Shown: positions 45,699 through 53,571 of the stretch, piece by piece | How the letters are laid out: the number at the start of each line of letters is the position of its first letter | Numbering within the stretch: the first letter of the stretch is position 1 | Origin: Chloroflexota bacterium | GTDB taxonomy: Bacteria; Chloroflexota; Chloroflexia; Thermomicrobiales; JADLAZ01 | Length of the DNA stretch: 55,851 nt | NCBI GenBank assembly: GCA_020849725.1 | Contig: JADLAZ010000069.1 | Coordinates: forward strand, 1-55,851 | Direction: 5' to 3' | Notes under the pieces: model-generated | What the model saw: the letters and a program-made list of their open reading frames with translations, nothing else | Database searches by the model: none | What the model was told of the DNA's origin: nothing | Program-made: the position numbers and the translations under genes

Positions 45699-46590
45699 GC
45701 AGGCGGCGCATGCCAGCACCCCAGCCGCTTCCACGTCGAAGAACACCATCGCCCGGGTCGGCTATGCCGTTAGTCGCAGCAGCCTGCACATCGCGGCCGT
45801 CCTGCTGGGCCTTGTGCTCATGTTGCCCTTCGCCTGGGCCATCTCAAGTTCGCTCAAGCAGGTTCATGAGATCCGTCAGATCCCACCCGTCTTCATACCA
45901 GCGGTCCCGCAATGGGAGAACTACGGGACGGTACTGAGCAGCTCCTTCTTCCGGGGCTGGGCCATCAACTCCGTCTTTCTGACGGTCGTCGCGACGATGG
46001 GTGTGATCGTGTCGTCGTCGCTGGCCGGGTTCGCCTTCGCCCGGTTCCGCTTTCCTGGTCGCAACTTGCTGTTCAGCATCACACTGGCGACGCTGATGCT
46101 GCCCGGCTACGTCTTACTCATTCCGAACTTCATGCTGTTCTGGAAGCTGGGCTGGCTCAACACCTACCTGCCGTTGACCGTCCCCTTCTGGTTTGGCAGC
46201 CCGTTCTTCATTTTCTTGTTCCGGCAGTTCTTCATGACCATTCCGATGGAGCTAGACGAGGCAGCGCGCATGGATGGCGCGACGCCGCCGCGCATCTTCT
46301 GGAGCATCATCCTGCCGCTGTCCGGCCCGGTCTTCGCAACGGCCGCCATCATCGAAGGCATCAACCAGTGGAACTCGTTCCTCCGACCGCTGATCATCCT
46401 CAATCGGCCGGAGAGCTACCCGCTGGCGGTCGGCCTGCGCTACTTCGTCGTCACGCCTGGCGATGCCGTTCCCCGGGATCACTTGCTGATGGCCGCCTCG
46501 GTGATGATGACACTGCCGGTTATCATCCTGTTCTTCATCGGTCAGCGCTACTTCGTGCGTGGCGTGGTGATGAGCGGCATCAAGGGCTAG
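45691..46590 (+). CDS. ABC sugar permease 2 (MalG-like)
   Basis: 299 residues with six hydrophobic helices. The coupling loop reads ELDEAARMDGATPPRIFW followed by IILPLSGP, a canonical EAA motif. It is of the MalG/UgpE type, forming a heterodimer with the preceding permease. The ATG at 45691 lies inside the end of the preceding gene (8-bp overlap, GGGAGGG upstream). The dehydrogenase gene follows after 86 bp, which suggests the imported compound is oxidised by it. Confidence 0.92.
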   Translation: MAEQAAHASTPAASTSKNTIARVGYAVSRSSLHIAAVLLGLVLMLPFAWAISSSLKQVHEIRQIPPVFIPAVPQWENYGTVLSSSFFRGWAINSVFLTVVATMGVIVSSSLAGFAFARFRFPGRNLLFSITLATLMLPGYVLLIPNFMLFWKLGWLNTYLPLTVPFWFGSPFFIFLFRQFFMTIPMELDEAARMDGATPPRIFWSIILPLSGPVFATAAIIEGINQWNSFLRPLIILNRPESYPLAVGLRYFVVTPGDAVPRDHLLMAASVMMTLPVIILFFIGQRYFVRGVVMSGIKG

Positions 46591-46676
46591 CCTGCTCCCA
46601 TTGGGTGCGTGGCTCCTGGCACGGGCAAGGTCTGCCCATGCTTCAGATTGACCTGACACGATGAGGGGACTTCTGC

Positions 46677-47693
46677 ATGAAAGCGGCGATCCTGCACGGC
46701 CGGCATGACTTGCGCGTCGAGGACCGGCCCGTGCCCGAGCCCGGCCCGGACGAGGTCCTGCTCAAGGTCAGCTTCTGTGGCATCTGCGGCTCCGACGTGC
46801 ACGCCTATGACGGCATGCAGATGGGCGGCATCCATGGCCGCCGCGCTGGTGGCCCGCGCATCGTTGGCCATGAGGTGGCGGGCGTCGTCGAAGCCATCGG
46901 CGAGCGGGTCACGAATTGCCAGGTCGGCGACCGGGTCACCTGCATTCCCTGGGCCTTCTGCGGCGCCTGCTACTACTGCCGCCGGGGCATGGTGAACCAC
47001 TGTTCCAACAAGCGCTTAATCAGTGGATTGATGGCCGAATTTGGCACCGCGCCGGCCACAGCGGTGCATCGCATCCCGGATACGCTCAGCATGGAGCGAG
47101 CAGCGCTGGCCGAGCCGATTTCGTGCGCGCTGTGGGCGATTGACCTCGCCGACCTGACCAGCGGCGCGACGGTCGCCATCATCGGCGCCGGATCGATCGG
47201 ACTGCTCCTGCTCGAGCTAGCCAAGGCCAGTGGCGCGGCGCGCACGGTCATCTCCGAGCCACACGCCACGCGGCGCGCCGTCGCGGCAAGCCTCGGCGCT
47301 GATCTGATCGTCGATCCGCGCGAGACCGATTTGCTGGCGGCGGTGAACGACCTCACTGACAGCATCGGCTGCGACGTGGCATTGGAGGCCGTCGGCCACC
47401 CGGCGACCATCGATGAGGCGTTGCGCATCACGCGACGCTCTGGCACGGTCGTCATCGTCGGCGTCTCCGACCCGGCGGCGCGACTGGAAGTGTCGCCGTT
47501 CGACATCTACTTGCGCGAATTGACGATCAAGGGCTGCTTCACCCGCCGGCTGACCTTCGACCGCGGCCTGCACTGGCTCTCCAAGCTGAACCTCGACCCG
47601 ATCCTAACCCACACCTTCCCGCTGGCCGACGCGGCCACCGCCATGGAGTATGCCCGCACCGGCAAGGGCGCCAAGGTGCTGGTCGCACCCTGA
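46677..47693 (+). CDS. Zinc-dependent alcohol/polyol dehydrogenase (sorbitol or threonine dehydrogenase-like)
   Basis: 338 residues, medium-chain dehydrogenase. The catalytic zinc ligand lies in FCGICGSDVHAYDG, followed by GHEVAG. The structural zinc site is the four-cysteine lobe CGACYYCRRGMVNHC. The NAD site is IIGAGSIGLLLLEL. The chain resembles sugar/polyol dehydrogenases (GutB, Gfo/MDR types) more than simple ethanol dehydrogenases. Placed right after the sugar importer and on the same strand, it probably oxidises the imported polyol or sugar to a keto form. Substrate unknown. The ATG has GAGGGG upstream. Confidence 0.9.
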   Translation: MKAAILHGRHDLRVEDRPVPEPGPDEVLLKVSFCGICGSDVHAYDGMQMGGIHGRRAGGPRIVGHEVAGVVEAIGERVTNCQVGDRVTCIPWAFCGACYYCRRGMVNHCSNKRLISGLMAEFGTAPATAVHRIPDTLSMERAALAEPISCALWAIDLADLTSGATVAIIGAGSIGLLLLELAKASGAARTVISEPHATRRAVAASLGADLIVDPRETDLLAAVNDLTDSIGCDVALEAVGHPATIDEALRITRRSGTVVIVGVSDPAARLEVSPFDIYLRELTIKGCFTRRLTFDRGLHWLSKLNLDPILTHTFPLADAATAMEYARTGKGAKVLVAP

Positions 47694-47706
47694 CGCACAC
47701 AGCAGC

Positions 47707-48138
47707 CTACGTGTCGAAGCCGGTGCTGCTGTACAGCAGTGCCCACCAGGCCCGGCGCTGTGCCCGCGCTCGATCGATCTGGCGCTGCGCCGCCTGGACC
47801 TGCGCCAGTGCGCCTTCCCAGCCCTGGTAGTCCCCCATCGCAAACAGCCGCGCGCTCTCGCTGCGCGCGGTGTCCCACGCGCCGTAGGCAGCGACGATGG
47901 CCGTGTCCAGTTCAGCCGCCCGCAGCATGTCCGGCGTCGGCGCGTCGCCTGCCGGAGCGGTCGTCGCCAGCCGGCTGATGGTCGCCGCCTGCTCGGCAAT
48001 GATGACATCCCGGCCGCGCACCTGGGTCACGGCGACGATCGTGCCGGCCAGCAAGGCCACGACCAACACTACCTCGATACCCCGGGAAACGGGCAACTGG
48101 CTGTACCAGTGCTTGGTGTGCTCGATATGGGGCAGCAT
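47707..48138 (-). CDS. Single-span membrane protein, unknown function
   Basis: 143 residues from the ATG at 48138. A cytoplasmic segment of about 22 residues is followed by one helix (about 23-42) and an extracytoplasmic, Ala/Arg/Gln-rich helical domain (GRDVIIAEQAATISRL to QRRAWWALLYSS). No family is recognised. It is convergent with the dehydrogenase and lies just downstream of the split rhodanese gene on the same strand, so the two could once have been co-transcribed. The longer frame to 48222 lacks a good start. Confidence 0.55.
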   Translation of the reverse strand: MLPHIEHTKHWYSQLPVSRGIEVVLVVALLAGTIVAVTQVRGRDVIIAEQAATISRLATTAPAGDAPTPDMLRAAELDTAIVAAYGAWDTARSESARLFAMGDYQGWEGALAQVQAAQRQIDRARAQRRAWWALLYSSTGFDT

Positions 48139-48265
48139 GACCCACCACCCTTCTGTCGCATCGTTGCAGCAGCACCCCACTGCGTTGGCGCCCCGTGAGA
48201 TCTCCCACAGTGCACGCATCACGCAGCCACGTGATCATGGGTGCGGCCGCCACATCACCTCACGG

Positions 48266-48491
48266 TCACTTCAGGTCGTCGATCGGGCCGGCGTAGAAGG
48301 CGACGTTGTGGAAGGCGTTCTTGGCGATGGCATCGGCGACTGCCCGCGCCTGCTCCGCGTCCTTGCCCACCACGATGATGCGCGTGTTGTGGTCCTCCAT
48401 CGGCAGTCGACCGTCGTCCTTGGCCTTGACGACTTCCGCCACCACGAGATTGCGCGCCCCCGGCAGGCTGCCGGCCTTGAAGGCGTCGGCG
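48266..48491 (-). pseudogene. Tandem-rhodanese lipoprotein, C-terminal fragment (split by transposon)
   Basis: Carries the end of a second rhodanese domain: FKAGSLPGARNLVVAEV, then RIIVVGKDAEQARAVADAI, ending FYAGPIDDLK. It lacks the first strand and the D-x-R part, which lie at 53572-54196 beyond the transposon. Joined there with one copy of the duplication removed, the coding sequence is 846 bases (282 codons with stop) and reads DARDADAFKAGSLPGA, a normal rhodanese junction. The active loop (VVGKDAEQ) has no cysteine, so this domain was probably never a sulfurtransferase. The terminal repeat supplies an in-frame ATG (48504-48506 region), so a 79-residue stub could still be made. Confidence 0.88.
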
Positions 48492-48492
48492 G

Positions 48493-48529
48493 CAAACCTA
48501 GCCATGACATCGGTAACACGGTTCGGCAG
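48493..48529 (+). repeat. Left terminal inverted repeat of the transposon
   Basis: 37 bp beginning CAAACCTAGCC and ending GTTCGGCAG; an exact reverse complement of 53534-53570. The neighbouring outer base differs (G here, A on the other end), which leaves a one-base doubt on the exact tip. The transposase stop codon is 25 bp inside. Confidence 0.9.
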
Positions 48530-48554
48530 TTGGGCGTGGCGGAAGCAGGCGGGA

Positions 48555-50288
48555 TTACGAGAAGAGGCGCTCTTGGATGACCTCCGGTACCGGGCGCTTC
48601 GTGCGGGGCGGCCGTGCCGGCAGGCGGAGCGCTTTCAGCCATTCCGCATCGCTCAGCTCCCACAGCGGCGCCTGCGGCGATCGGAAGGGCGTGTCGAAGA
48701 GGCGCGGCTCCGCGACGGTCCGCAGGTGGCGCCCGTCGGGCTGGTAGGTGACCGTGTACTGAGCCAATGGCTCCTCAGCGAACTCTAGGGTGAGGTGTTC
48801 GCCGTAGAGCCAGACCGCCGCCGAGGCGCCCATCAGCCCTTGTTCGCCATAGATCCGCCAGTGCCGGAAGCGGACGTAGCCGGCCCGGTCTAGGCGCCGG
48901 CCGAATCGCGTGGAGCAGAAGACCCGGTGCAACTCCTCCGGCGCGTGCACCGTCCCGCGTACCCAGCCCAGCACGCCCTGGGGGCTGCGCTTGCCGTCCT
49001 CCCGCTCCCGGTGCGCCCAGTGGTCCTGGTAGTTGAACTCGACCACCCAATGGTCGTGCACGGCCAGCAACTCGGCCCAACTCGTCGCCCGCCCGACGTG
49101 CCAGTCGGCCAGGCGCCGCATGACGTTGAACTGCGTCTCGATGTAGCTCTGCCAGGGCTGGCCCTGGTCGATCTGCTCGCGCCGGATGCCCAGCGCCTCA
49201 TAGACGGTCAGCACCGGCTTGGCGCGGAACACCCCGCCGCCGTCGCTGACGATCGCCTCCGGACTGCCGAACTGGCGGATGGCCGCGTAGAGGACCATCA
49301 GATAAGCGCCGGCGTCCTGGGTGCGCGACAGGCCGCTGGCCAGGATGGCGCGCGAGTAGTTGTCCAGCACCGAGATCATGTAGATGTGGCCGCCGCCGAG
49401 CTGGTGCATGTCCAGGTAGCGGATGTCGACCGTCCAGTATTGGTGGCGCCGGTCGGCCCGGAAGGGCATCGGCTTCGGCTGGTGGGGGGCCGCGCCGGGT
49501 TTGCCGAGGCCATAGTGCTGGCGGTTGCGGGCCAGGATGCGCCCGCAGGTGCGCTCGCTCAGCTCGATGCCCTCCCGCTTGAGGGCGGCCTGGATGCGGA
49601 ACGCGCCCAGCTCCGGGTTCTCCTGCAAGTGGCGCACGGCCTCGATGGCCCGCAGGTCGACCTTGCGCACGCCGGCCTTGGGCACCCGCGACTTGTCGTC
49701 CAAGCCGGCCACGCCCTCCGCGAACCAGCGCCGGAGCGTCAGGTGGACCGTCTTGCGACTGATGCCCAGGTAGCCGGCGATGCTCGTGGCGTGCCAGCCC
49801 TCGGCATGCAGCCGGATGATCGCCAGCCGACGCTCGGCCGGGTCGGGGATCTCCTGGTAGGGCGGATAGCGCCGCCGAGCGAGCGGCGGCAGCGGCCCGG
49901 CCTCCAGGATGCGCTTGACGGTGTGGTGGCTGACCTGATGGCCGAAACGTACCTCGATGATGCCGACGATCTCCTGCGGCCGGAAGGCCGGATATTCGGC
50001 CTTGAGGTGGAGGATGGCCCGCCGGATCTCATCCGGGAGGCGGGGCGACCGGCTGGTGGCCGGGGCTGGCAGCAGGCCGGCCATGCCCTGCGCCTCGAAG
50101 CGCGCCACCTGCCGGTAGATCGTCCGCTCGGCGGCGCCGGTCTCGCGGGCGCGCTCGGCCGGGGAACGGCCGAACAGGACGACCGGGCGGATCAGTTCGT
50201 AGGTCAACTGCGCGGGCGTCTGGACCAGCAGCTGGAGCTGCTGCCAATCGTCGGTCGGCTCGACTCGCGGGCGCTTCGGCAGCGGCAT
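48555..50288 (-). CDS. DDE (rve-type) transposase
   Basis: 577 residues. Two N-terminal helix-turn-helix segments (RARETGAAERTIYRQVARF about 46-64 and IAGYLGISRKTVHLTLRRW about 170-188) are followed by an integrase-core domain with D288 (YWTVDIRYLD), D349 (AIVSDGGGVF) and E384 (SYIETQFNVM). The last pair is 35 apart, the classical DD35E spacing. A C-terminal barrel of about 150 residues follows. It is longer than typical IS481 or IS3 transposases (about 300-400) and closer to the IS21/Mu-like or long IS481-related group. The ATG at 50288 has GAGGGG upstream. All three catalytic residues are intact, so it may be active. It ends 25 bp from the left inverted repeat. Confidence 0.9.
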   Translation of the reverse strand: MPLPKRPRVEPTDDWQQLQLLVQTPAQLTYELIRPVVLFGRSPAERARETGAAERTIYRQVARFEAQGMAGLLPAPATSRSPRLPDEIRRAILHLKAEYPAFRPQEIVGIIEVRFGHQVSHHTVKRILEAGPLPPLARRRYPPYQEIPDPAERRLAIIRLHAEGWHATSIAGYLGISRKTVHLTLRRWFAEGVAGLDDKSRVPKAGVRKVDLRAIEAVRHLQENPELGAFRIQAALKREGIELSERTCGRILARNRQHYGLGKPGAAPHQPKPMPFRADRRHQYWTVDIRYLDMHQLGGGHIYMISVLDNYSRAILASGLSRTQDAGAYLMVLYAAIRQFGSPEAIVSDGGGVFRAKPVLTVYEALGIRREQIDQGQPWQSYIETQFNVMRRLADWHVGRATSWAELLAVHDHWVVEFNYQDHWAHREREDGKRSPQGVLGWVRGTVHAPEELHRVFCSTRFGRRLDRAGYVRFRHWRIYGEQGLMGASAAVWLYGEHLTLEFAEEPLAQYTVTYQPDGRHLRTVAEPRLFDTPFRSPQAPLWELSDAEWLKALRLPARPPRTKRPVPEVIQERLFS

Positions 50289-50650
50289 CGTCCCCTCGTG
50301 ACGCATCACCGGCGTATACGGGGAGAACGACGCAGCGCCGGGGCGGTGACTGCCAGTCCAGGGCGGGCGGCGCCGCGCCTCCTCGGCCTTCCGGTAGCAG
50401 GCGGACCAAAACCAGCGCTAAGCGTCGGCGGCTGGCGCCGGCCGCAGTTGATGTGCTCGAAGCGCGCCGGCGAGCGGTGGGCCAGGTGTGCCCGATCTCG
50501 TCGCCGCCGGCGCGCCGTGGGACCGGGCCGAGGCGCTGGTCGGCATCCGGATCGACGCCGCCATGGAGACGCCGACGATGGAGCTGGACGCCGCTGACGA
50601 CCCCATGATGTCGAGCGACCGGCCACCCCCGACCCGGCCGGTCGCGGCCC
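50289..50650. other. Gene-free stretch inside the transposon
   Basis: Between the transposase start and the Rieske-like gene. A plus-strand frame from 50488 begins MPDLVAAGAPWDRAEALVGI and could be a short peptide or remnant, but it soon runs across the neighbouring gene and lacks a clear binding site. No terminator or inverted repeat end is seen here. Confidence 0.4.
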
Positions 50651-51127
50651 CTAGGACTCCGGGAGCGCTACTTCTACCGTCTCGCCGCGGATGCGCACCG
50701 GGCGGGACACTAAGGGGCGATTCGAGGGGCCGGCGTAAGGCTGGCCATCGGTCGTGAACAGCGACCCGGAGCAAACGTCGGCGAACACTCTGTCGGGAGC
50801 TTCCCAACGCAGGGCGCATCCAGTCACCGGATCGGAATCGGCGAAGGCCCGAATCTGACGCGCCTCGCCCTCGCCGACGACCACGATGAACACCCGCGCC
50901 TCCGGGTGATGGCTCACCACGCCGGCCGGGAACTGCGCGCGCGTGCCGACGGCGACGAAGCGGCCCTCGGGGGCGCACCCGGCGATCGCCAACCCCAGCA
51001 GGAGGGCGGCGGCGAACCAGCGCCGCCGCCCTCCGCCGCAGCCCCTCTCAGAGAAGGACGCGGCGGAGACCCTCCCCGGCAGCCGGCCCCCGGCCGGCGC
51101 GTCAGCAGGCGCTGGACGTGAGGCCAT
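50651..51127 (-). CDS. Lipoprotein with a cluster-less Rieske-like domain
   Basis: 158 residues. A basic segment and hydrophobic helix end in the lipobox AIAGC (Cys51). Residues 56-155 follow the Rieske pattern in order: the first motif CTHLGC corresponds to DPVTGC (99-104), the second motif CPCHGS to DVCSGS (117-122), then DGQPYAGPSNRPLVSRPVRI, matching the usual G...GPAxRPL ending. All four iron-sulfur ligands are changed (Cys99 to Asp, His101 to Val, Cys117 to Asp, His120 to Ser), but the two disulfide cysteines, 104 and 119, are kept. So it should be a Rieske fold held by a disulfide and without a cluster. Role unknown. The start overlaps the upstream gene; another start is possible. Confidence 0.7.
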   Translation of the reverse strand: MASRPAPADAPAGGRLPGRVSAASFSERGCGGGRRRWFAAALLLGLAIAGCAPEGRFVAVGTRAQFPAGVVSHHPEARVFIVVVGEGEARQIRAFADSDPVTGCALRWEAPDRVFADVCSGSLFTTDGQPYAGPSNRPLVSRPVRIRGETVEVALPES

Positions 51128-51545
51128 CGCAGGACGTTCCGGTGCGGCCGTCGGTCCCGACCCACCATTCGTGCGTGCCGAAGGTGCGGTAGTAGTGGTA
51201 TTGGGTTCCCGTGCAGACGATGCCGCCGCTGCCATTCATCTGGACGGAGGTCCAGTTGAAGTTGCCGCCCCAGCCCGAGTCCCAGACGCTGTAGTAGATC
51301 CCATCGCAGTTCTGCTGGCCGAAGCTCCGCGCCCAGATCTCATCGACGGCTGCGCTCGCGGTCGATCGGGTCCAGCCGGAGTGGGTGCTGGTGACGGTCA
51401 CCGAACTGCGGCCCTCAATACTCCGCCCCTGGAGCGTCCCGGTCGTGATCCAGTCCCCGGCGAAGGCGACGGCGGTCGTGACGACGCAGAGCGCGAGCGC
51501 CGCGACCGCCGCGCGCGCCCAGAGGCGCTTGGACTGCCAACTCAT
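51102..51545 (-). CDS. Secreted four-cysteine protein, unknown function
   Basis: 147 residues. A basic N-terminus and hydrophobic core end in a likely signal-peptidase I site, AFA-GD (about residue 29/30). The mature part has four cysteines (80, 111, 139, 147; the last is the C-terminal residue), many Gly, Trp and Tyr residues and several NG/NW stretches. This fits a small disulfide-bonded extracellular beta protein. No family was recognised. It has GAGGAGGG before the ATG and starts 15 bp after the DUF4367-like gene, so it belongs to the same transposon operon. Confidence 0.72.
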   Translation of the reverse strand: MSWQSKRLWARAAVAALALCVVTTAVAFAGDWITTGTLQGRSIEGRSSVTVTSTHSGWTRSTASAAVDEIWARSFGQQNCDGIYYSVWDSGWGGNFNWTSVQMNGSGGIVCTGTQYHYYRTFGTHEWWVGTDGRTGTSCDGLTSSAC

Positions 51546-51560
51546 GGGTCTGTCCCTCCT

Positions 51561-52883
51561 CTAGCCGCGCCGCAGGCCGGCGGCGATGGTTAGCAGTTCG
51601 CTGTCGGTGAAGCCGTAGCCCTGGAGGTCGATCAGGAGGCCGTCGGCCTCGAAGATGAGGCGCGCCTGGGCGCGACCGCCCGGCGTCTGGTCGGGGGTAT
51701 GCTTGAGGAGCCAGCCGGTCGCCGCCCGCTCCCAGGTGAACGACACCGGCGCGGAGCTGCTCAAGGTGGCGCCGCTCTGCCGCGCCGCCGCCTTGAGCGC
51801 GGCGGCCGGACCCTGCTGGATGATGAACACGCGCCCGGCGGCGTCGCCATATTGGAACCTGACGGCGTCGCCGCGCTGGGCCGCGAAGAGCAGGTCTCGA
51901 CGGGCGGCGGGAACCTCCGCCAGGGGCTGGCGCTGGCCCGCGGTCACCACGCGCTCCAGCCTAAGTTCCGGCGCGCCGGTCGGCAGGATGGGGCGTTGAC
52001 CGAGCGCTGTCGCCGCCTCGGCCACCGTCAGGGTCCGGGTGCTCGGGAGGGCGCGGACCTGGCCCGGCTCGGGACTCACCCGCTTCCCCGGCACCGACGA
52101 GCCGTCGAAGAGGCCGCCGGGGAGTTCGCTCGGCTGCTCGACGGACAGCAACTCCTGCTGCCGCACCACCGTCGTGGAGCCGTCGGCGGCAACAGCGATG
52201 GCGCGGGCGATCACCGGCTCTTGCGACGCTTGGAAGATCTCGATCTGCTGCCGGACGCCGGTCGCCGCGACATCAGCGAAGTACGGCGCGGTGAAGGCGA
52301 GCGAGCGTTGGGCCTCCAGGTGCGCGCGCTCGATCGGCCGGATGGGGAAACTCAAGATCGTCGTCGGCCGCCCGCGGTGGGAGCCGGAGCCGGTGACGGC
52401 GACGCCGTCCTGACCGACTTGGGGACGGACGAAGTCGCGCGGGGCCAGTTCGGCCCCGGGCGCACCGCCGGGAGTGGCGAGGGTCTCGCCCGTCGTCGCG
52501 TCGTAGATCAGCGCCTCATCCGGGGTGCGCAGCGCGTCCTGAACCAGGCCGCCATCGGGGTCGAACGCCTGCGCCCGGCTGCGGGTCGTCCGCCCGGAGG
52601 CGTCGGTCTCGAGCCACGCGACGATCTTCAGGGTCGCCGGCATGTATTCGCTCGGCCGGCGGTGGTAGGGATCTGGTCGATCCTCGTCCGGCCGCAGCCG
52701 GGTCGAGACGAGCCATTCGGCCTTCGTGATGACGCCGGCCGGCTGAAGCGCCGCCGCGCGGGCGTGGGCGGCCGCCAGGAAGGAAGTCGCCGGGTCGGCG
52801 CCGAGCTGCAAGAGGCCGGCCGGCACAGCCATGAGTCCAGCGGCGGCCACGGCCGCCGCGAGCGCTACGATCTTTCGCCGCAT
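51561..52883 (-). CDS. Secreted protein with DUF4367/RseB-like C-terminus
   Basis: 440 residues. An Ala/Val signal peptide (RRKIVALAAAVAAAGLMAVPAG) is followed by a long beta-rich region. The last 90 residues read FIIQQGPAAAL, then PVSFTWERAATGWLLKHTPD, ending LQGYGFTDSELLTIAAGLRRG. This is the pattern of DUF4367 and related RseB/LolA-fold anti-sigma-associated proteins (sxxxxWxxxGxxYxL...SxEELLxIAxSL). The role may be envelope-stress sensing or lipoprotein handling, but no sigma factor is next to it. Start at 52883 has GGAGGGG upstream; the longer frame to 53102 is in the 5' leader. It is first gene of the cargo operon. Confidence 0.7.
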   Translation of the reverse strand: MRRKIVALAAAVAAAGLMAVPAGLLQLGADPATSFLAAAHARAAALQPAGVITKAEWLVSTRLRPDEDRPDPYHRRPSEYMPATLKIVAWLETDASGRTTRSRAQAFDPDGGLVQDALRTPDEALIYDATTGETLATPGGAPGAELAPRDFVRPQVGQDGVAVTGSGSHRGRPTTILSFPIRPIERAHLEAQRSLAFTAPYFADVAATGVRQQIEIFQASQEPVIARAIAVAADGSTTVVRQQELLSVEQPSELPGGLFDGSSVPGKRVSPEPGQVRALPSTRTLTVAEAATALGQRPILPTGAPELRLERVVTAGQRQPLAEVPAARRDLLFAAQRGDAVRFQYGDAAGRVFIIQQGPAAALKAAARQSGATLSSSAPVSFTWERAATGWLLKHTPDQTPGGRAQARLIFEADGLLIDLQGYGFTDSELLTIAAGLRRG

Positions 52884-53379
52884 GCAACACCCCTCCGTGC
52901 GCTCAATCGCGACTCGCCGCGTCGGCTCGGCATTCGATTCGCCCGCGCGGCGGCCACTTGCGCCGGCCGGCGCGGACTTGACGCTGGCGCGGCGACCCGT
53001 GCCAACGGACGAAGGCGCTTTACCACTTGTGTCCTTTCTCCCTCGCCGCCGTAGAGCGACAGTATCCGACGCGACCAAGTTGTGGTCGGTCGCCGCCAGC
53101 ACGTTGAGACCTCAACGCATCGACTCCTCCTTGCCGTGATCCTCACCGCGGCCGGCGCGTCGCGCCGGTGTGGAGATGATACCAGCCGCCGACGATTCGA
53201 TCAACACGACATTTGTCTTGCCGTACCCGCGCCGCCGCTTGGGGCGCAGGCCAGCGCCGGCACCCCCGGCGCTGACGCACCGCCCGCAGCCGCTGGGAAC
53301 TCGGCGCGGGTGACGCCGGCGGGCGCGCCCGCAACCTCCGGGCGATCTCGGCCGCACTGGTCTACGGCGTCAGATCGAG
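52884..53379. other. Leader and promoter region of the transposon cargo operon
   Basis: No supported gene. It contains the minus-strand promoter at 53204-53176 and a leader of about 280 nt before the first cargo gene. An in-frame extension of the cargo gene through 52884-53102 is Arg/Ser-rich and looks non-coding. Confidence 0.5.
53176..53204 (-). promoter_or_regulatory. Promoter of the transposon cargo operon
   Basis: Minus strand: TTGATC (53204-53199), 17-bp spacer, TATCAT (53181-53176). Both boxes are near consensus and stand out in GC-rich DNA. It would drive the three exported-protein genes toward the transposase, so it lies inside the element and moves with it. Confidence 0.6.
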
Positions 53380-53529
53380 CTACCGGACGCCGTGCTCGGC
53401 CAGCTCGTCCAGGATTAGGTGATCCTCCGGGGCGATGAGCGCGCAATACCAGACCGCCAGCCGGCTCACCGCGTCGATGCCGCCGTCCAGCACGAGGCGG
53501 TTGTACGCCACGCCCCATTCCCGACAGCG
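53380..53529 (-). pseudogene. Short coding remnant beside the right transposon end
   Basis: A 49-codon frame after a stop at 53530-53532 reads CREWGVAYNRLVLDGGIDAV, then WYCALIAPEDHLILDEL, ending EHGVR. The balanced amino-acid mix, unlike the Arg/Pro shadows around it, suggests genuine coding descent. It has no ATG, only GTG codons, and begins at the inverted repeat, so it looks like the 3' piece of a gene cut by an earlier rearrangement. Family unknown. Confidence 0.3.
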
Positions 53530-53533
53530 TTAG

Positions 53534-53570
53534 CTGCCGAACCGTGTTACCGATGTCATGGCTAGGTTTG
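53534..53570 (-). repeat. Right terminal inverted repeat of the transposon
   Basis: 37 bp, an exact reverse complement of 48493-48529. The target duplicate CGGCG follows at 53572-53576. The interrupted rhodanese frame reads through the repeat and stops only at 53201, so a 331-residue fusion with a meaningless tail could be made. Confidence 0.9.
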
Positions 53571-53571
53571 T

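Larger units (their letters stand above)
48492..53571. mobile_element. 5.08-kb transposon with 37-bp inverted repeats, DDE transposase and three exported-protein genes
   Basis: Both ends carry a perfect 37-bp inverted repeat (48493-48529 and 53534-53570). The bases just outside are the same on both sides: CGGCG at 48487-48491 and at 53572-53576 (or a 6-bp TCGGCG if the right end stops one base earlier), consistent with a target-site duplication. The element lies in a rhodanese-lipoprotein gene whose halves rejoin exactly in frame when it is removed. Inside, all on the minus strand: a DDE transposase (48555-50288), three genes for exported proteins (50651-52883) with their own promoter, and an unrecognised coding remnant next to the right end. 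The perfect repeats and clean target suggest recent insertion. Confidence 0.85.

Noticed and set aside
52884..53102. Extension of the DUF4367-like gene upstream
   Set aside because: The residues are Arg/Ser-rich and precede a normal signal peptide and a good ribosome binding site at 52883.
53201..53571. C-terminal tail of the rhodanese gene as a real domain
   Set aside because: It is read-through into transposon DNA; the true continuation is at 48266-48486.
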